From contig JACKNM010000002.1 of the NCBI GenBank assembly GCA_024234875.1, positions 62,001-126,000 of the forward strand: 64,000 nucleotides of DNA. Reading direction: 5' to 3'. Both the position numbers and the translations under genes were made by a program. Below, piece by piece: positions 17,301 to 25,315 of the stretch (position 1 is the first letter of the stretch; every line of letters starts with the position of its first letter). The DNA is from Ectothiorhodospiraceae bacterium (GTDB taxonomy: Bacteria > Pseudomonadota > Gammaproteobacteria > HK1). The notes under the pieces are model-generated. The model had not been told where the DNA came from. It ran no database searches and saw only the letters and a program-made list of their open reading frames with translations.

Positions 17301-19276
17301 TCACGAGTCGCCTCGAGCTCACGCTCGAGCTGACGAACACCCCAGTCGTCCGATCCTCCGGCGGCCGCGAGCACGCCCTGGGTCTCGACCTCCGGCCCGA
17401 AGGTCACCAACACCAGTTGCTCACCGCCCTGTCCGAGGGTCGGGACGGCCTCGATACGGATCGCGCGCGGCTCCGCCGTGGAATCTCCGGTCGGTCCCGC
17501 GAAGGCGACGCTCACCGCGACCCGGGAGGCTTCGCGGACCGCGCGCGAGACCGCCGAGTCGACGGCACCGGCCAGAGCGGGCTTCACCAGCTTGAACAGC
17601 GCGCGGGTCGGCTCGCCGCTCGGTACCTCCAGGTAGGCATCGGATCGACCCTGGACGTAGACCACCTCCCGGTCGGCGTCGATGAGCACCAGGACCGGAC
17701 CGATCTCGGCCAGCAACCGCCGATATCCCGTCTCACTCGTCGCCTGCCCGCCCCAGACCTCGATCGGCCCGGGGCCGACTCTCGGCAACCCGGACTTCAA
17801 TGGGATCGGGAACCGCGGCGGGCGCACTGCATCGGCGGCGTGATGGCGGTAGATCCGCCATCGCTTCGACACCGACTCGAAGTGGCTGTCGTGGACACCG
17901 AGACTCTCGGAGTTGCCGAGGAACAGGTACCCACCCGGACTCAGCACGAACCGGAACAGGTCGAGGACCTTGGCCTGGGTCTCCTGCGTCAGGTAGATGA
18001 GGAGATTTCGGCAGACGACGAGGTCGAGCCGCGAGAACGGCGGGTCGCGTGTGATGTCGTGCGGCGCGAACACCACGCTTTCGCGGATCGCCTTGCCGAT
18101 CCGATACCCGTCCTGCTCGCGCGCGAAATGACGCTCGAGGCGTGCGGGTGGGATCGCCCCCACCGCGCCGGGCGGATAGAGCCCGTCGCGCGCACGGGCG
18201 AGCGCCTCCTGGTCGACATCGGTGGCGAAGATCTGCACCTCGGGAGCGTCGGGATGACCATCGCGCCACTCCCGGAACAGGATTGCGACAGAGTAGGCTT
18301 CCTCGCCTGTGGAGCAGGCGGCAACCCAGACTCTCACCGTCGCATCCGAGGCGCGGCCGGAGCACAGCGCCGGGACCACCACCGTCTCCAGGATCTCGAA
18401 CGCATCCGGATCGCGGAAGAACTCGGTGACCCCGATGACGAGGTCCTTGACCAGTCTCTCGAGCTCGAGCTCGTCTTGCTCGAGACGCCGACGGTAGGCC
18501 GTGAGGTCGGCCACCCCGCTCAGCGCCTGACGGCGGGCGATTCGCCGGCGCAGGGTCGCGGACTTGTACACACTCGGATCGGTCGGCGCGTGCGCGCGCA
18601 GGAGCTCGAGGATCGCGTGGTACTCCTCGTCCACCGGTAACGCCCCCTCTGCGTCGGTGTCGTCCAGCGTGCCGAAGCGAGCCCAGTGCACGAGCGCCGC
18701 GCCGATCCGTGCCGCTGGCAGAATCTGGTCCACCACCCCGGCCTCCACCGCGCTCTCGGGCATACCGCCGTAGCCGGCGGATTCGACGGCCTCGGCCAGG
18801 ACCAGCCCGCCGGCAGCCTTCACCAACGAGCCACCGGCCGTACCGTCGTCGAGCATCCCCGACAGCACCACCAACGCCGCATCTCGGCCATGCTCGGCCG
18901 CCAGGCTCCGACAGAGATGGTCGATCGGGCGGCCGACGCCGCCGCTCGAATCGGCGCGTTCCAGCTCCAGCCGCTCACCTCGAAGCGTCGCCAACGCCCA
19001 CGCCGGGACGACATGAATCCGACCCGGCTCGAGCGTCGCCACGTGCTCCGCGTCGACCACCGGCATCGGCGCCCAGCGCCCGAGGACAGCGTGCAGGGAG
19101 TCCTCGGTCGACGCGACCCGATGCTGGACGACCAGGAAGGCGATCGCGCAGTCCGCGGGCAGGGCGCGAAACAGCGCGCGCATCGACATCAAGGAGCCTG
19201 CCGAGCCGCCGACCAGCACGACTTTCAGTCGTGCCGGCGGGCCCACGGCATCCGCTCGCGGAGCATCTCGGCTCAA
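14384..19276 (-). CDS. CheB-CheR-PAS-histidine kinase-receiver-Hpt hybrid signalling protein
   Basis: 1,630 residues. In order: CheB methylesterase domain (15-200) with its triad S25 (GGSAGS), H52 (VVQH) and D144 (GMLDDGTAG); CheR methyltransferase (215-480) with SAM-binding AACSTGEEAYS (319-329); a long coiled coil (645-735); three PAS regions (about 735-840, 850-965, 972-1095); HisKA with H1140 (SHEIRTPLN); HATPase with N box NLLSNAIKFT (1252-1261), DTGIGLG (1284-1290) and GGTGLGLT (1313-1320); receiver with D1433 (LMDVQMPG) and K1483; Hpt with H1569 (LAHAIKGEVGE). The full phosphorelay H-D-H is therefore in one cytosolic chain. Start is TTG 19276, supported by GAGGGG six bases upstream. 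No chemotaxis genes or cognate output regulator adjoin it. Confidence 0.96.
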   Translation of the reverse strand: MSRDAPRADAVGPPARLKVVLVGGSAGSLMSMRALFRALPADCAIAFLVVQHRVASTEDSLHAVLGRWAPMPVVDAEHVATLEPGRIHVVPAWALATLRGERLELERADSSGGVGRPIDHLCRSLAAEHGRDAALVVLSGMLDDGTAGGSLVKAAGGLVLAEAVESAGYGGMPESAVEAGVVDQILPAARIGAALVHWARFGTLDDTDAEGALPVDEEYHAILELLRAHAPTDPSVYKSATLRRRIARRQALSGVADLTAYRRRLEQDELELERLVKDLVIGVTEFFRDPDAFEILETVVVPALCSGRASDATVRVWVAACSTGEEAYSVAILFREWRDGHPDAPEVQIFATDVDQEALARARDGLYPPGAVGAIPPARLERHFAREQDGYRIGKAIRESVVFAPHDITRDPPFSRLDLVVCRNLLIYLTQETQAKVLDLFRFVLSPGGYLFLGNSESLGVHDSHFESVSKRWRIYRHHAADAVRPPRFPIPLKSGLPRVGPGPIEVWGGQATSETGYRRLLAEIGPVLVLIDADREVVYVQGRSDAYLEVPSGEPTRALFKLVKPALAGAVDSAVSRAVREASRVAVSVAFAGPTGDSTAEPRAIRIEAVPTLGQGGEQLVLVTFGPEVETQGVLAAAGGSDDWGVRQLERELEATREDLHRTIEQSRSSSEEMRAAHEEVMAMNEELQSANEELESSKEELQSLNEELTTSNAELEVKMNEVEILNTDLHNLLNSADTATLLLDRELGIRRFTPACTALMRVLPSDIGRPVDDLAHHFHDAGLVEDCRRVVNGLWVPDREIRGDPTGWYLRRIRPYRTSAGDVAGVVVTLPDITALKRAESTLRESEERLRLFIGHVPVALAMFDRDMRYLAVSQRWLDDNGLHGRDVVGGLHYEMMPDTPEHWRAGHRRGLAGEVVRADEDRIDRPDGSTRWLRWEIRPWYATRAEVGGIVVFSEDITERKRAEAALRLSEERYRDLVQNASTAIIRWARDGRVTFVNEYAQSHFGWSADEMIGQPISSLLPASTTGDESPSARIRHAVEHPECYEQYINENVCRDGRRVWMRWTNRAIRDQRGEVVEILSVGSDVTGLKQAEDEVRTLNADLERRVEARTAELSKERERAEHLAAAKSEFLANMSHEIRTPLNAVLGFAEIGRRATDAAKVNAAFDRILSSGQLLLGIIDDILDYSKIEAGQLTLEQGVIDIAEVVERGYELTVEAAHAKGLELSMTIDPNLPATCRGDALRLTQVMLNLLSNAIKFTERGHVSLSATRDGEHLVLRVSDTGIGLGEGEMERLFEPFQQADSSTSRHYGGTGLGLTITKRIVDLMGGDIVVRSKVGEGSVFEARLPLIEAAGEVRRPIAKAKADRVASHGARLAGINVLAAEDNELNRTVLEELLSAEGARVVLVENGERAVAAVTDAGERAFDIVLMDVQMPGMDGPEATRRLRVLAPELPVLGLTAHALEDERRRCLEAGMRDRLTKPVRTDRLVDAILRHARRAASDDPDRRPSGSPPAWIDRSGLEARYAHRPGFAVRLLEIARRSNAERPRMLREAARAGDLEQIARLAHAIKGEVGEVMAARIVELAAQTEAAARRTDSEVGSSVDRLADALDAMLAELDGLSSRPPPSG

Positions 19277-19530
19277 GTGGCGCCCCTCGGCGTCACCGCG
19301 CTAACGGCCGTGGCCACCGGCGGGCCTCGGAACCCCGACACTGTGTCATCCATGCAATCGGCATCCACATTGCTCGACGCAGGCCCACACCGCCGGCCAG
19401 CATATCAAGCCCGGCAGCGCCGAAAGTGAGCCGGATCAGCCGCGGATACGCCGTCCTCGCCGGCTGACCAGCGGTCCCGCCGGCACGCGCGATCCGCCCC
19501 GCCCACCCCGGGCCCGGCGCCCTCGCTCGG

Positions 19531-21000
19531 TCACGCCCACGGCTCGAGCCCCTGGTCGCGCGGCATCCACGCCATGCGGTCGAGGCGCAGCCCGGAGACC
19601 ATCCCGGCGGCATCGCGGACGAACGCCACCCGCGGAGGGTCGACGCTGTCCACGTCGAGCGCGAAGAGGTGGTCGTCGGCGGGGTCGGCGGGAAGGAGCC
19701 GCACGCCCTGGCGCCACGCGCCTCGACGCGAGCGCAGCACCAGCTCGCCCGCCTCGTCGGTGACCTGGAGCCGGCCATGGGCGCGCAGCGGTCGCGAGTT
19801 GGTGAGCTTGCCGGGCGGTAGGGAGTAGACCCCGACCAGGCGGCGGCGAGCCTCCGGCGTGGGCATCTCACCGCGGACCTCCACCGGTCCGAGCCCGAGC
19901 ACCGCGCGTGCGATGCGGGCGAAGATCTCACGTGCGTCGTCGGTGTAGAGATTGAGGTGCACGACGATGGCGGTGTCGTGGCCGGGCACCACCGTGAGGT
20001 CGGTGCTCCATCCGCCCTCCACGCCGCCGGTGTGGCCGAAGCAGCCCTCACCGAGGCGCGGGTAGCGAAAGAAACCGAGGCCCATGCTCATCAGGCGCGG
20101 GTCGGGGCACCAGTGGGCCTCGAGCATCGAGTCGAACGCCGGCGGTGCAACGATGCCGGCGCCGCGCGCCAGCATCGCCGCGGCGTAGCGCGCCATGTCC
20201 TCGACCGTCGACTGCACCGCGCCGGCGGCGCGCCCGTCCACGTGCACCCACGGCCCGACGAAGTTGTGCCCGTCGACCAGCGCTCCATCGGGCGGCTCGA
20301 CGCCGACGAGCTCCGCCTGATCGAGCGCCTCGTGCGACGGCCGCTGGCGATAGCCGACCGACAGCGAGGCGACCCTGCGATCGTGGAGGTCGGTGTCGGC
20401 CATGCCGAGCGGCGCGAAGATCCGGCGCGCGAGGACCGCCTCGACCGGCTCGCCCTCGAGCCGCGCGAGCACCTCGCCGAGCAGCATCCAGCCATGGTTC
20501 GCGTAGTGCCACTTGGTGCCGGGCGGGACCTCGATCTCGATGCCGGTGGGATACTTCTCGACCAGGCTCTGGGTGCGCGGCGCATCGCACCACAGCCGCC
20601 GCAAGGGATTCGCGACGTCGGCGATGGTCGGCGCCTCACCGATGCCGCCGGTGTGGGTCATCAGGTGGCGGACCGTGAGGCGGTCGCCATGTCCGTGCAG
20701 TCGCAGCTCGGGCAGCAGATCGAGCACGCGAGCATCGAGGCCGAGGCGCCCGGCGTCGACCAGGCGCATCAGGCACAGCGCGACCATGGTCTTGGTGATC
20801 GACCCGATGCGTTGGCGCACGCCCGGACCGTGCGGGCGGCGCGCCTCGATGTCGGCCCAACCGTAACCCGCCGCGTGCACCAGCTCGGCGCCGCGCACCA
20901 CGCCGAGGCCGAGCCCGGGGAGGTGGTAGCGCGCGACGAGGTCGGCCGCGACGGCGTCGACACGGCGCGCGTCGTCGGCCCCGAACCGCCGGGCGCTCAT
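19531..21000 (-). CDS. beta-lactamase-class C/esterase-like serine hydrolase
   Basis: 489 residues. Penicillin-binding-fold hydrolase (EstB, D-aminopeptidase, AmpC relatives). SITK (S67, K70) is the nucleophile/base SxxK; Y-A-N around residue 168 (WHYANHG) is the second motif; H-T-G-G later replaces KTG. About 390 residues of catalytic domain are followed by a ~100-residue C-terminal lipocalin-like extension. No signal peptide, so probably cytoplasmic and acting on small peptides, esters or amides rather than as a resistance enzyme. Its ATG overlaps the stop of the upstream deacetylase gene by 4 bp. Confidence 0.9.
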   Translation of the reverse strand: MSARRFGADDARRVDAVAADLVARYHLPGLGLGVVRGAELVHAAGYGWADIEARRPHGPGVRQRIGSITKTMVALCLMRLVDAGRLGLDARVLDLLPELRLHGHGDRLTVRHLMTHTGGIGEAPTIADVANPLRRLWCDAPRTQSLVEKYPTGIEIEVPPGTKWHYANHGWMLLGEVLARLEGEPVEAVLARRIFAPLGMADTDLHDRRVASLSVGYRQRPSHEALDQAELVGVEPPDGALVDGHNFVGPWVHVDGRAAGAVQSTVEDMARYAAAMLARGAGIVAPPAFDSMLEAHWCPDPRLMSMGLGFFRYPRLGEGCFGHTGGVEGGWSTDLTVVPGHDTAIVVHLNLYTDDAREIFARIARAVLGLGPVEVRGEMPTPEARRRLVGVYSLPPGKLTNSRPLRAHGRLQVTDEAGELVLRSRRGAWRQGVRLLPADPADDHLFALDVDSVDPPRVAFVRDAAGMVSGLRLDRMAWMPRDQGLEPWA

Positions 21001-21839
21001 CGCCCCGATGCCGGCTCGCGGGCGACGAAACGTGCCGCGGCCTGCTCCATCGTCAGGAACTCCGCACCCTCGCGCGCGAGCGTCTCGATCAGTCGCTCCA
21101 GCACCAGCATGCGGTGCCCACGACCCATGACGTAGGGGTGGAAGGTATAGGTCGCGATGCCGAACTCGAGCTCCCGCGCCATGTAGCGATAGTCGTCGAT
21201 CCAGTTCTCGAGCACGCCGCTGCCCGGCCGCAGCCCGGGGAGGATCGCCGAGCCATAGCGGACGAACTCGAAATGCGGGTGATCGTCCATGCTCCAGCTC
21301 ACCGGCATCTCGAGCAGCGCGGTCCGCGGGCCGAACCGGATCGGCTCCTCGAGCTCGACCACGTCACCCTGACGGGCGTGGTAGGGCAGGTAGTCGTGAC
21401 CCATCATGCTGCTGTCGTAGACGAAGCCCTCGGCGAGCAGGAGCTCCACGGTGTGCGGGCTCAGGTCCCAGGCGGGCGATCGGTAGCCGCGGGCGCGGGC
21501 ACCGGTGATACGCCGGATGGCCTCGTTGCCACGCACCAGCCCCGCGTGCTCCTGCTCCCGCGAGAGATCGGCCGGCGGGACATGGGTCCAGCCGTGGTGG
21601 CCGATCTCGTGCCCTTCCTCGGCGATGCGCTCGCAGAGCTCGGGATAGGTGTCGATCACCACGCCCGGCACGAACCAGGTGGACTCGATCCCGAATCGTC
21701 GCAGGAGGCCGAGGATGCGCTGCGCGCCGACGGCCCCGAACTCGCCGCGTGAGATCGCGGTCGGGGTGGTGAGACCGCGCGAGACGAACCCCGACATCGC
21801 GTCGAAGTCGAAGGTGAGGCAGACGATGTGCTGACGCAT
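20997..21839 (-). CDS. polysaccharide deacetylase (carbohydrate esterase 4-like)
   Basis: 280 residues. NodB-homology metal-dependent deacetylase fold that removes acyl groups from amides; many soluble members of this branch act on small amides such as purine catabolites rather than glycans. Visible motif 1 TFDFD (D11 base, D13 metal), motif 2 HHGWTH (H82 and H86 metal ligands), and motif 3 GYRSPAWD. No signal peptide. Start ATG 21839 has GAGGAG upstream; the longer frame to 22169 overlaps the previous gene and lacks similarity. It is the middle gene of an FAD oxidoreductase / deacetylase / serine hydrolase operon, suggesting stepwise breakdown of an amide compound. Confidence 0.9.
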   Translation of the reverse strand: MRQHIVCLTFDFDAMSGFVSRGLTTPTAISRGEFGAVGAQRILGLLRRFGIESTWFVPGVVIDTYPELCERIAEEGHEIGHHGWTHVPPADLSREQEHAGLVRGNEAIRRITGARARGYRSPAWDLSPHTVELLLAEGFVYDSSMMGHDYLPYHARQGDVVELEEPIRFGPRTALLEMPVSWSMDDHPHFEFVRYGSAILPGLRPGSGVLENWIDDYRYMARELEFGIATYTFHPYVMGRGHRMLVLERLIETLAREGAEFLTMEQAAARFVAREPASGR

Positions 21840-21886
21840 GGCGACTCCTCGTGCCGACGTGCCGGTCTGCACCGGGACGAGCGTGG

Positions 21887-23068
21887 CTACCAGCAATTGC
21901 TCTCGTGGATCCCCTCGCCGGTCGCGACGCGCGCGTAGCCGAAGCGGCCGAGGTCGAGCGAACGATACTCGCCGTGGACGATCAGCTCGCTCAACGCGCG
22001 ACCGACCGCCGGCGACTGCTGCATCCCGTGGCCGGAGAAGCCGAGCGCGACATAGGCGTTGTCGTAGCCGGGGAGCAGCCCGAGGATGGCGTTCTCGTCC
22101 AGGGTGTTGAAGTCGTAGTGGCAGCACCAGGCACCGGTGACCTTCAAGGCCTCGAACGGCGGGATCCATTCGGCGAGTAACGGCCAGATGTCACGCTCGA
22201 ACTCGTCGTGGTCGATCTCGTGGTCGAAGCGCTCGGGATCGCGCTCCGGCGGTGGTGACAGGTTGCCGATGCAGGTCCGCCCCTCGGGACGCCAGGCGAC
22301 CCCGCTCGGCAGGACGGTGAGCGGCCCACGCGAGACGTCCTCGCGGCATTCCCACACGAAGGTGGTGCGCAGCCGAGACTCGACGGGCAGGTCGACGCCC
22401 AGCATCCGGCCGACGGCGCGGCCGCCGCTCGCACCGGCCGCGTCGAGCATCGCTCCACACTCGACCAGCCCACCGCGCTCGAGTCGCACCGCGGTGACAC
22501 GACCACCGGCGGTCACCACGTCGACCGCCCGGTCCTCCACGTAGTCCGCACCCAGCGCGCGCGCCTTGCGGCGGAACGCCTGGAGAAACGCGTAAGGGTC
22601 GACCCAGCCCTCGTTGCGCTGCCCGAAGAAGCCGCCCTCGAGCCCGTCGGTTCGGACCCAGGGGAAACGCTCGGCGATCTCGGCCGGGCGCAAGAAGACG
22701 ATGTCCGCGCCCTCGGCCAGCTGCGTCCGGTGATTCGCCTGCAGGATCGGCAGCGCCGCGCTGGTCGCGAGCAACAAGTAGCCCTGCTCCCTGAAGACGA
22801 CCCCGGTCGATTCGCCGTCGACCGCGAGGTACTCGTCCACGTTCTTCGCGAAGTGGGCTCCGAACAGGCCGATGCGGATGTTCTCGGGTGTCGAGAACTG
22901 CTGGCGAATGCCCCCGGTCGCCTTCGCCGACGGCGCGTTGGCGTAGGTCGGGTCACGCTCGACGACCAGCACCCGGCCGCGGAAGTCGGGGTTCGCCCCG
23001 AGGAAGTAGGCGGTGGAGCTCCCCGAGAGGCCTCCGCCGACGATGACGACGTCGTAGCGATCACGCAT
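21887..23068 (-). CDS. FAD-dependent amine/amino-acid oxidoreductase (DAO family)
   Basis: 393 residues. D-amino-acid-oxidase-fold flavoenzyme (sarcosine/glycine oxidase relatives). Dinucleotide-binding VVIVGGGLSGSS (residues 6-17) at the N-terminus and the C-terminal FAD motif GFSGHGMQQSPAVGRALSEL. It oxidises a secondary or primary amine. Start ATG 23068 follows GGAGAC by 8 bases and begins right at the FAD motif. First gene of the leftward operon, 47 bp before the deacetylase; divergent from the exporter gene across 155 bp. Confidence 0.93.
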   Translation of the reverse strand: MRDRYDVVIVGGGLSGSSTAYFLGANPDFRGRVLVVERDPTYANAPSAKATGGIRQQFSTPENIRIGLFGAHFAKNVDEYLAVDGESTGVVFREQGYLLLATSAALPILQANHRTQLAEGADIVFLRPAEIAERFPWVRTDGLEGGFFGQRNEGWVDPYAFLQAFRRKARALGADYVEDRAVDVVTAGGRVTAVRLERGGLVECGAMLDAAGASGGRAVGRMLGVDLPVESRLRTTFVWECREDVSRGPLTVLPSGVAWRPEGRTCIGNLSPPPERDPERFDHEIDHDEFERDIWPLLAEWIPPFEALKVTGAWCCHYDFNTLDENAILGLLPGYDNAYVALGFSGHGMQQSPAVGRALSELIVHGEYRSLDLGRFGYARVATGEGIHESNCW

Positions 23069-23223
23069 GGAAGGCAAGTCTCCGCAACAGGCGCGCCGAG
23101 CCTGCCACGAGGGCGGGATCACTGTCGAGGCCGCACCACCGGCCGCACCTGCTCGCGTCGATGGTGTCGGCGCCCGACGGAGCGCGTAGCATCGCACCCT
23201 CGTCGTCGGAGTACCGCCCGGAC

Positions 23224-24021
23224 ATGCCCGCCATCACCGAGCTCGAGCCCCTGGTCTACGTCGCCGTGCTCGCGGTGGTGGGTTTCGCCGGCCTGGTCCA
23301 CGGAACCCTGGGGCTCGGCTTCCCGCTGGTCGCGACGCCGGTGGTGGCGGCGATGTCCGATGTGCGTACCGCCATCCTGCTCACCCTGCTACCGACGGTC
23401 ACGGTGAATGTCGCGAGCATCGTCGGTGGCCGCGGCTACGGCGAGAGTCTGCGCCGGTTCTGGCCGTTGGTGGGCGCGAGCCTGGTCGGAGCGGTCAGCG
23501 GGAGCTGGGTGCTCGCCGTGGCGAGCCCGGAGCCGTTCCGACTCCTGCTCGCCGTGCTCATCGTGTCCTTCCTGTGGGTCAGTCATCGGGGCCGGGTTCC
23601 CGGCGCGGCGTTGACCCGTCACGCCCTGGTGTCGATGATCGCGTTCGGGCTGGTCTCGGGATTCGCCGGCGGCACCACGAACGTGATGGTGGCGGTGCTG
23701 ATCGTCTACTTCCTCGCCATCGAGATGCCGCGCGCGACGATGGTCCCGATCATGAACACCTGCTTCATGACCGGGAAGCTGTCGCAGATCGTGGTGCTGT
23801 GGCTGGCCGGTCTGGTCACCGGCGGATTGCTGGCGCAGACGCTGCCACTGGCGGGCGTGGCGCTGATCGCCGTGCTCGGCGGGCAACGACTGCGCGAGCG
23901 GGTGCCGATCGCCACCTACCGGCGCATCCTGCACTGGCTACTCGCCGGCCTGGCGGCGTTGCTGGTCTACCAGTTCCTCGCCGGCCTGGGGGCGCGAGGG
24001 TCACCCATCGCCACCGCCTGA
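23224..24021 (+). CDS. TauE/SafE (TSUP) family membrane permease
   Basis: 265 residues with about eight membrane helices; the two-fold repeated TSUP signature is seen in GFAGLVHGTLGLGFPLVATP and again in FGLVSGFAGGTTNVMVAV. Family members export sulfite, sulfoacetate or other organosulfur anions. Two TauD-type dioxygenases in the window could generate sulfite, which would make a sulfite exporter fit, but neither is adjacent. A TAGCAT box at 23187-23192 lies 32 bp before the ATG and could be its -10. Confidence 0.9.
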   Translation: MPAITELEPLVYVAVLAVVGFAGLVHGTLGLGFPLVATPVVAAMSDVRTAILLTLLPTVTVNVASIVGGRGYGESLRRFWPLVGASLVGAVSGSWVLAVASPEPFRLLLAVLIVSFLWVSHRGRVPGAALTRHALVSMIAFGLVSGFAGGTTNVMVAVLIVYFLAIEMPRATMVPIMNTCFMTGKLSQIVVLWLAGLVTGGLLAQTLPLAGVALIAVLGGQRLRERVPIATYRRILHWLLAGLAALLVYQFLAGLGARGSPIATA

Positions 24022-24034
24022 GCCACGCAGGAGG

Positions 24035-24068
24035 GCGCCGGGCGGCATGCTCGGCTGCCGCCCGGCGC
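24035..24068. terminator. bidirectional hairpin terminator candidate
   Basis: Perfect 13-bp inverted repeat (24035-24047 with 24056-24068, arm begins GCGCCGGGCGGCA) around an 8-base loop, exactly between two converging genes. There is no T run on either side, so termination would have to be U-tract-independent. Confidence 0.6.
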
Positions 24069-24081
24069 GATCGACCTCGCG

Positions 24082-24567
24082 CTAACGCCGCGAGATCACC
24101 ACCGTGCGCGTCTCACCGCGACCCTCGCGGTAGAGACGGTAGGTCTGGCGCTTCGCCAGCGCGCAGTCCTCGCCCTCGCACTTCGGATCCTCGCGCTCGA
24201 AGGTCTGCTGCTCGACGTCCCAGCACAGCGTGCGGTCCCAGGTCTCGCAGAACACGCTGCGCAGATCCGCATTGCGCTCCTCGAGCAGGGCCTGCGCGTT
24301 CGGAAGCTGCTTCTCGTCCTCGGACAGTGCCGCCTGCTTGACGTGCCACTTGCCGAGAATGTACTTGGCAGACTCCTTGTCCTTCTCGTCGAATCCCGGG
24401 TTGGCGTAGCGCGCGACCCCATCCGACAGGAACTCGATCGTCTTCGGGTTGGTCTCCATCACCGCGCCGTCGAACAGCGCGACGGTCTGGTCGATGCCGA
24501 GGAACCCGCTGTCGGCGAGCCCGATCCCCGGCGCCGCCAACATCGCGACCATGATCATCCGCTTCAT
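24082..24567 (-). CDS. small secreted protein of unknown function with four cysteines
   Basis: 161 residues. Short hydrophobic signal peptide (MKRMIMVAMLAAPGIGLA), then a charged, Lys/Glu-rich body quite unlike the Arg/Ala-rich neighbours, with four cysteines (C107, C115, C130, C135) that could form two disulfides in the periplasm. A strong GGAGGT lies 7 bases before the ATG. I do not recognise the family. It converges on the exporter gene and is followed upstream by a VOC-protein gene in the same direction, 185 bp away. Confidence 0.8.
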   Translation of the reverse strand: MKRMIMVAMLAAPGIGLADSGFLGIDQTVALFDGAVMETNPKTIEFLSDGVARYANPGFDEKDKESAKYILGKWHVKQAALSEDEKQLPNAQALLEERNADLRSVFCETWDRTLCWDVEQQTFEREDPKCEGEDCALAKRQTYRLYREGRGETRTVVISRR

Positions 24568-24752
24568 GTCCCTAACCTCCGTCGACTTGCCATGACGGGA
24601 CGGTCTTCGTCCCGGGCCCGGAAGCTACGCAGAGGTGGGGGAGCCGAAAATCGGGTCGCAGCCGGATTGGTGCATGCGGCGAGGGCCAGGCCCCGCGACC
24701 TGCGCGGCCGAGACCGCGCGGCGTCGGGGGCCCGCAATGGCGAGGTCGACGC

Positions 24753-25148
24753 TCAGGCGTCGCGCTGGAGGAGCTCGATGCTGACGCCGTCGGGCGCGGT
24801 GATGAAGGCGATGCGGGTGGTGGGGTTGACGTTCGTCGGCTGCATCGTGAACGCGACGCCGGCTGCGGCGAGACGCGCACAGTACGCATCGAAATCGCCG
24901 CCCACGGCGAAGCCGAAGTGGTCCACCCCCCACTCGAGCCCCTGCCGGTCGCCGGCCTGCTCACCGGTGCGCTGGCCACGGATGATCAGCGTCGCGTCAC
25001 CCACGGCGACGAAGATCTGCGGCGCGCCGCGCATCTCGTAGCGGTCGACGATGCGGCCGTCGAGCTTGTCGACGTACCACTCGGCGGCCGCGTCGGGCTC
25101 GGTGCTGACGAGATGCACGTGGTCGAAGGAAAGCGGGTGGGCAGCCAT
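24753..25148 (-). CDS. VOC-family (glyoxalase/bleomycin-resistance/dioxygenase fold) protein
   Basis: 131 residues, the normal size of a single-chain VOC module with two beta-alpha-beta-beta-beta repeats. Metal-ligand positions are suggested by H-V-H (residues 10-12), the mid-chain VDHFGFAV and the final GVSIELLQ glutamate. Members include glyoxalase I, methylmalonyl-CoA epimerase and ring-cleavage dioxygenases; which applies here cannot be told. ATG 25148 starts at the family N-terminus; the frame runs on to 25388 without similarity. Confidence 0.85.
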   Translation of the reverse strand: MAAHPLSFDHVHLVSTEPDAAAEWYVDKLDGRIVDRYEMRGAPQIFVAVGDATLIIRGQRTGEQAGDRQGLEWGVDHFGFAVGGDFDAYCARLAAAGVAFTMQPTNVNPTTRIAFITAPDGVSIELLQRDA

Positions 25149-25315
25149 GCTCTGGAATCTCCGAGGGATTGGAGCGCCAAATCTGGCATCGGGTGACCGA
25201 CGGTGTAAAGCGCGATGCGGGCGCGAACCACCGCTCGGCGCGCGGGTCGTCGCGGCCAGCCCCGACCGGCGGATGCCTGCTACCATCGCCGCCCGATCAT
25301 CGTGGAGAGCCCCGG

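Noticed and set aside
16934..18640. Plus-strand frame over the hybrid kinase
   Set aside because: Antisense of the CheR and coiled-coil regions; no recognisable domain.
19337..19347. 11-bp palindrome GACACTGTGTC upstream of the kinase
   Set aside because: Too short and isolated to call an operator.
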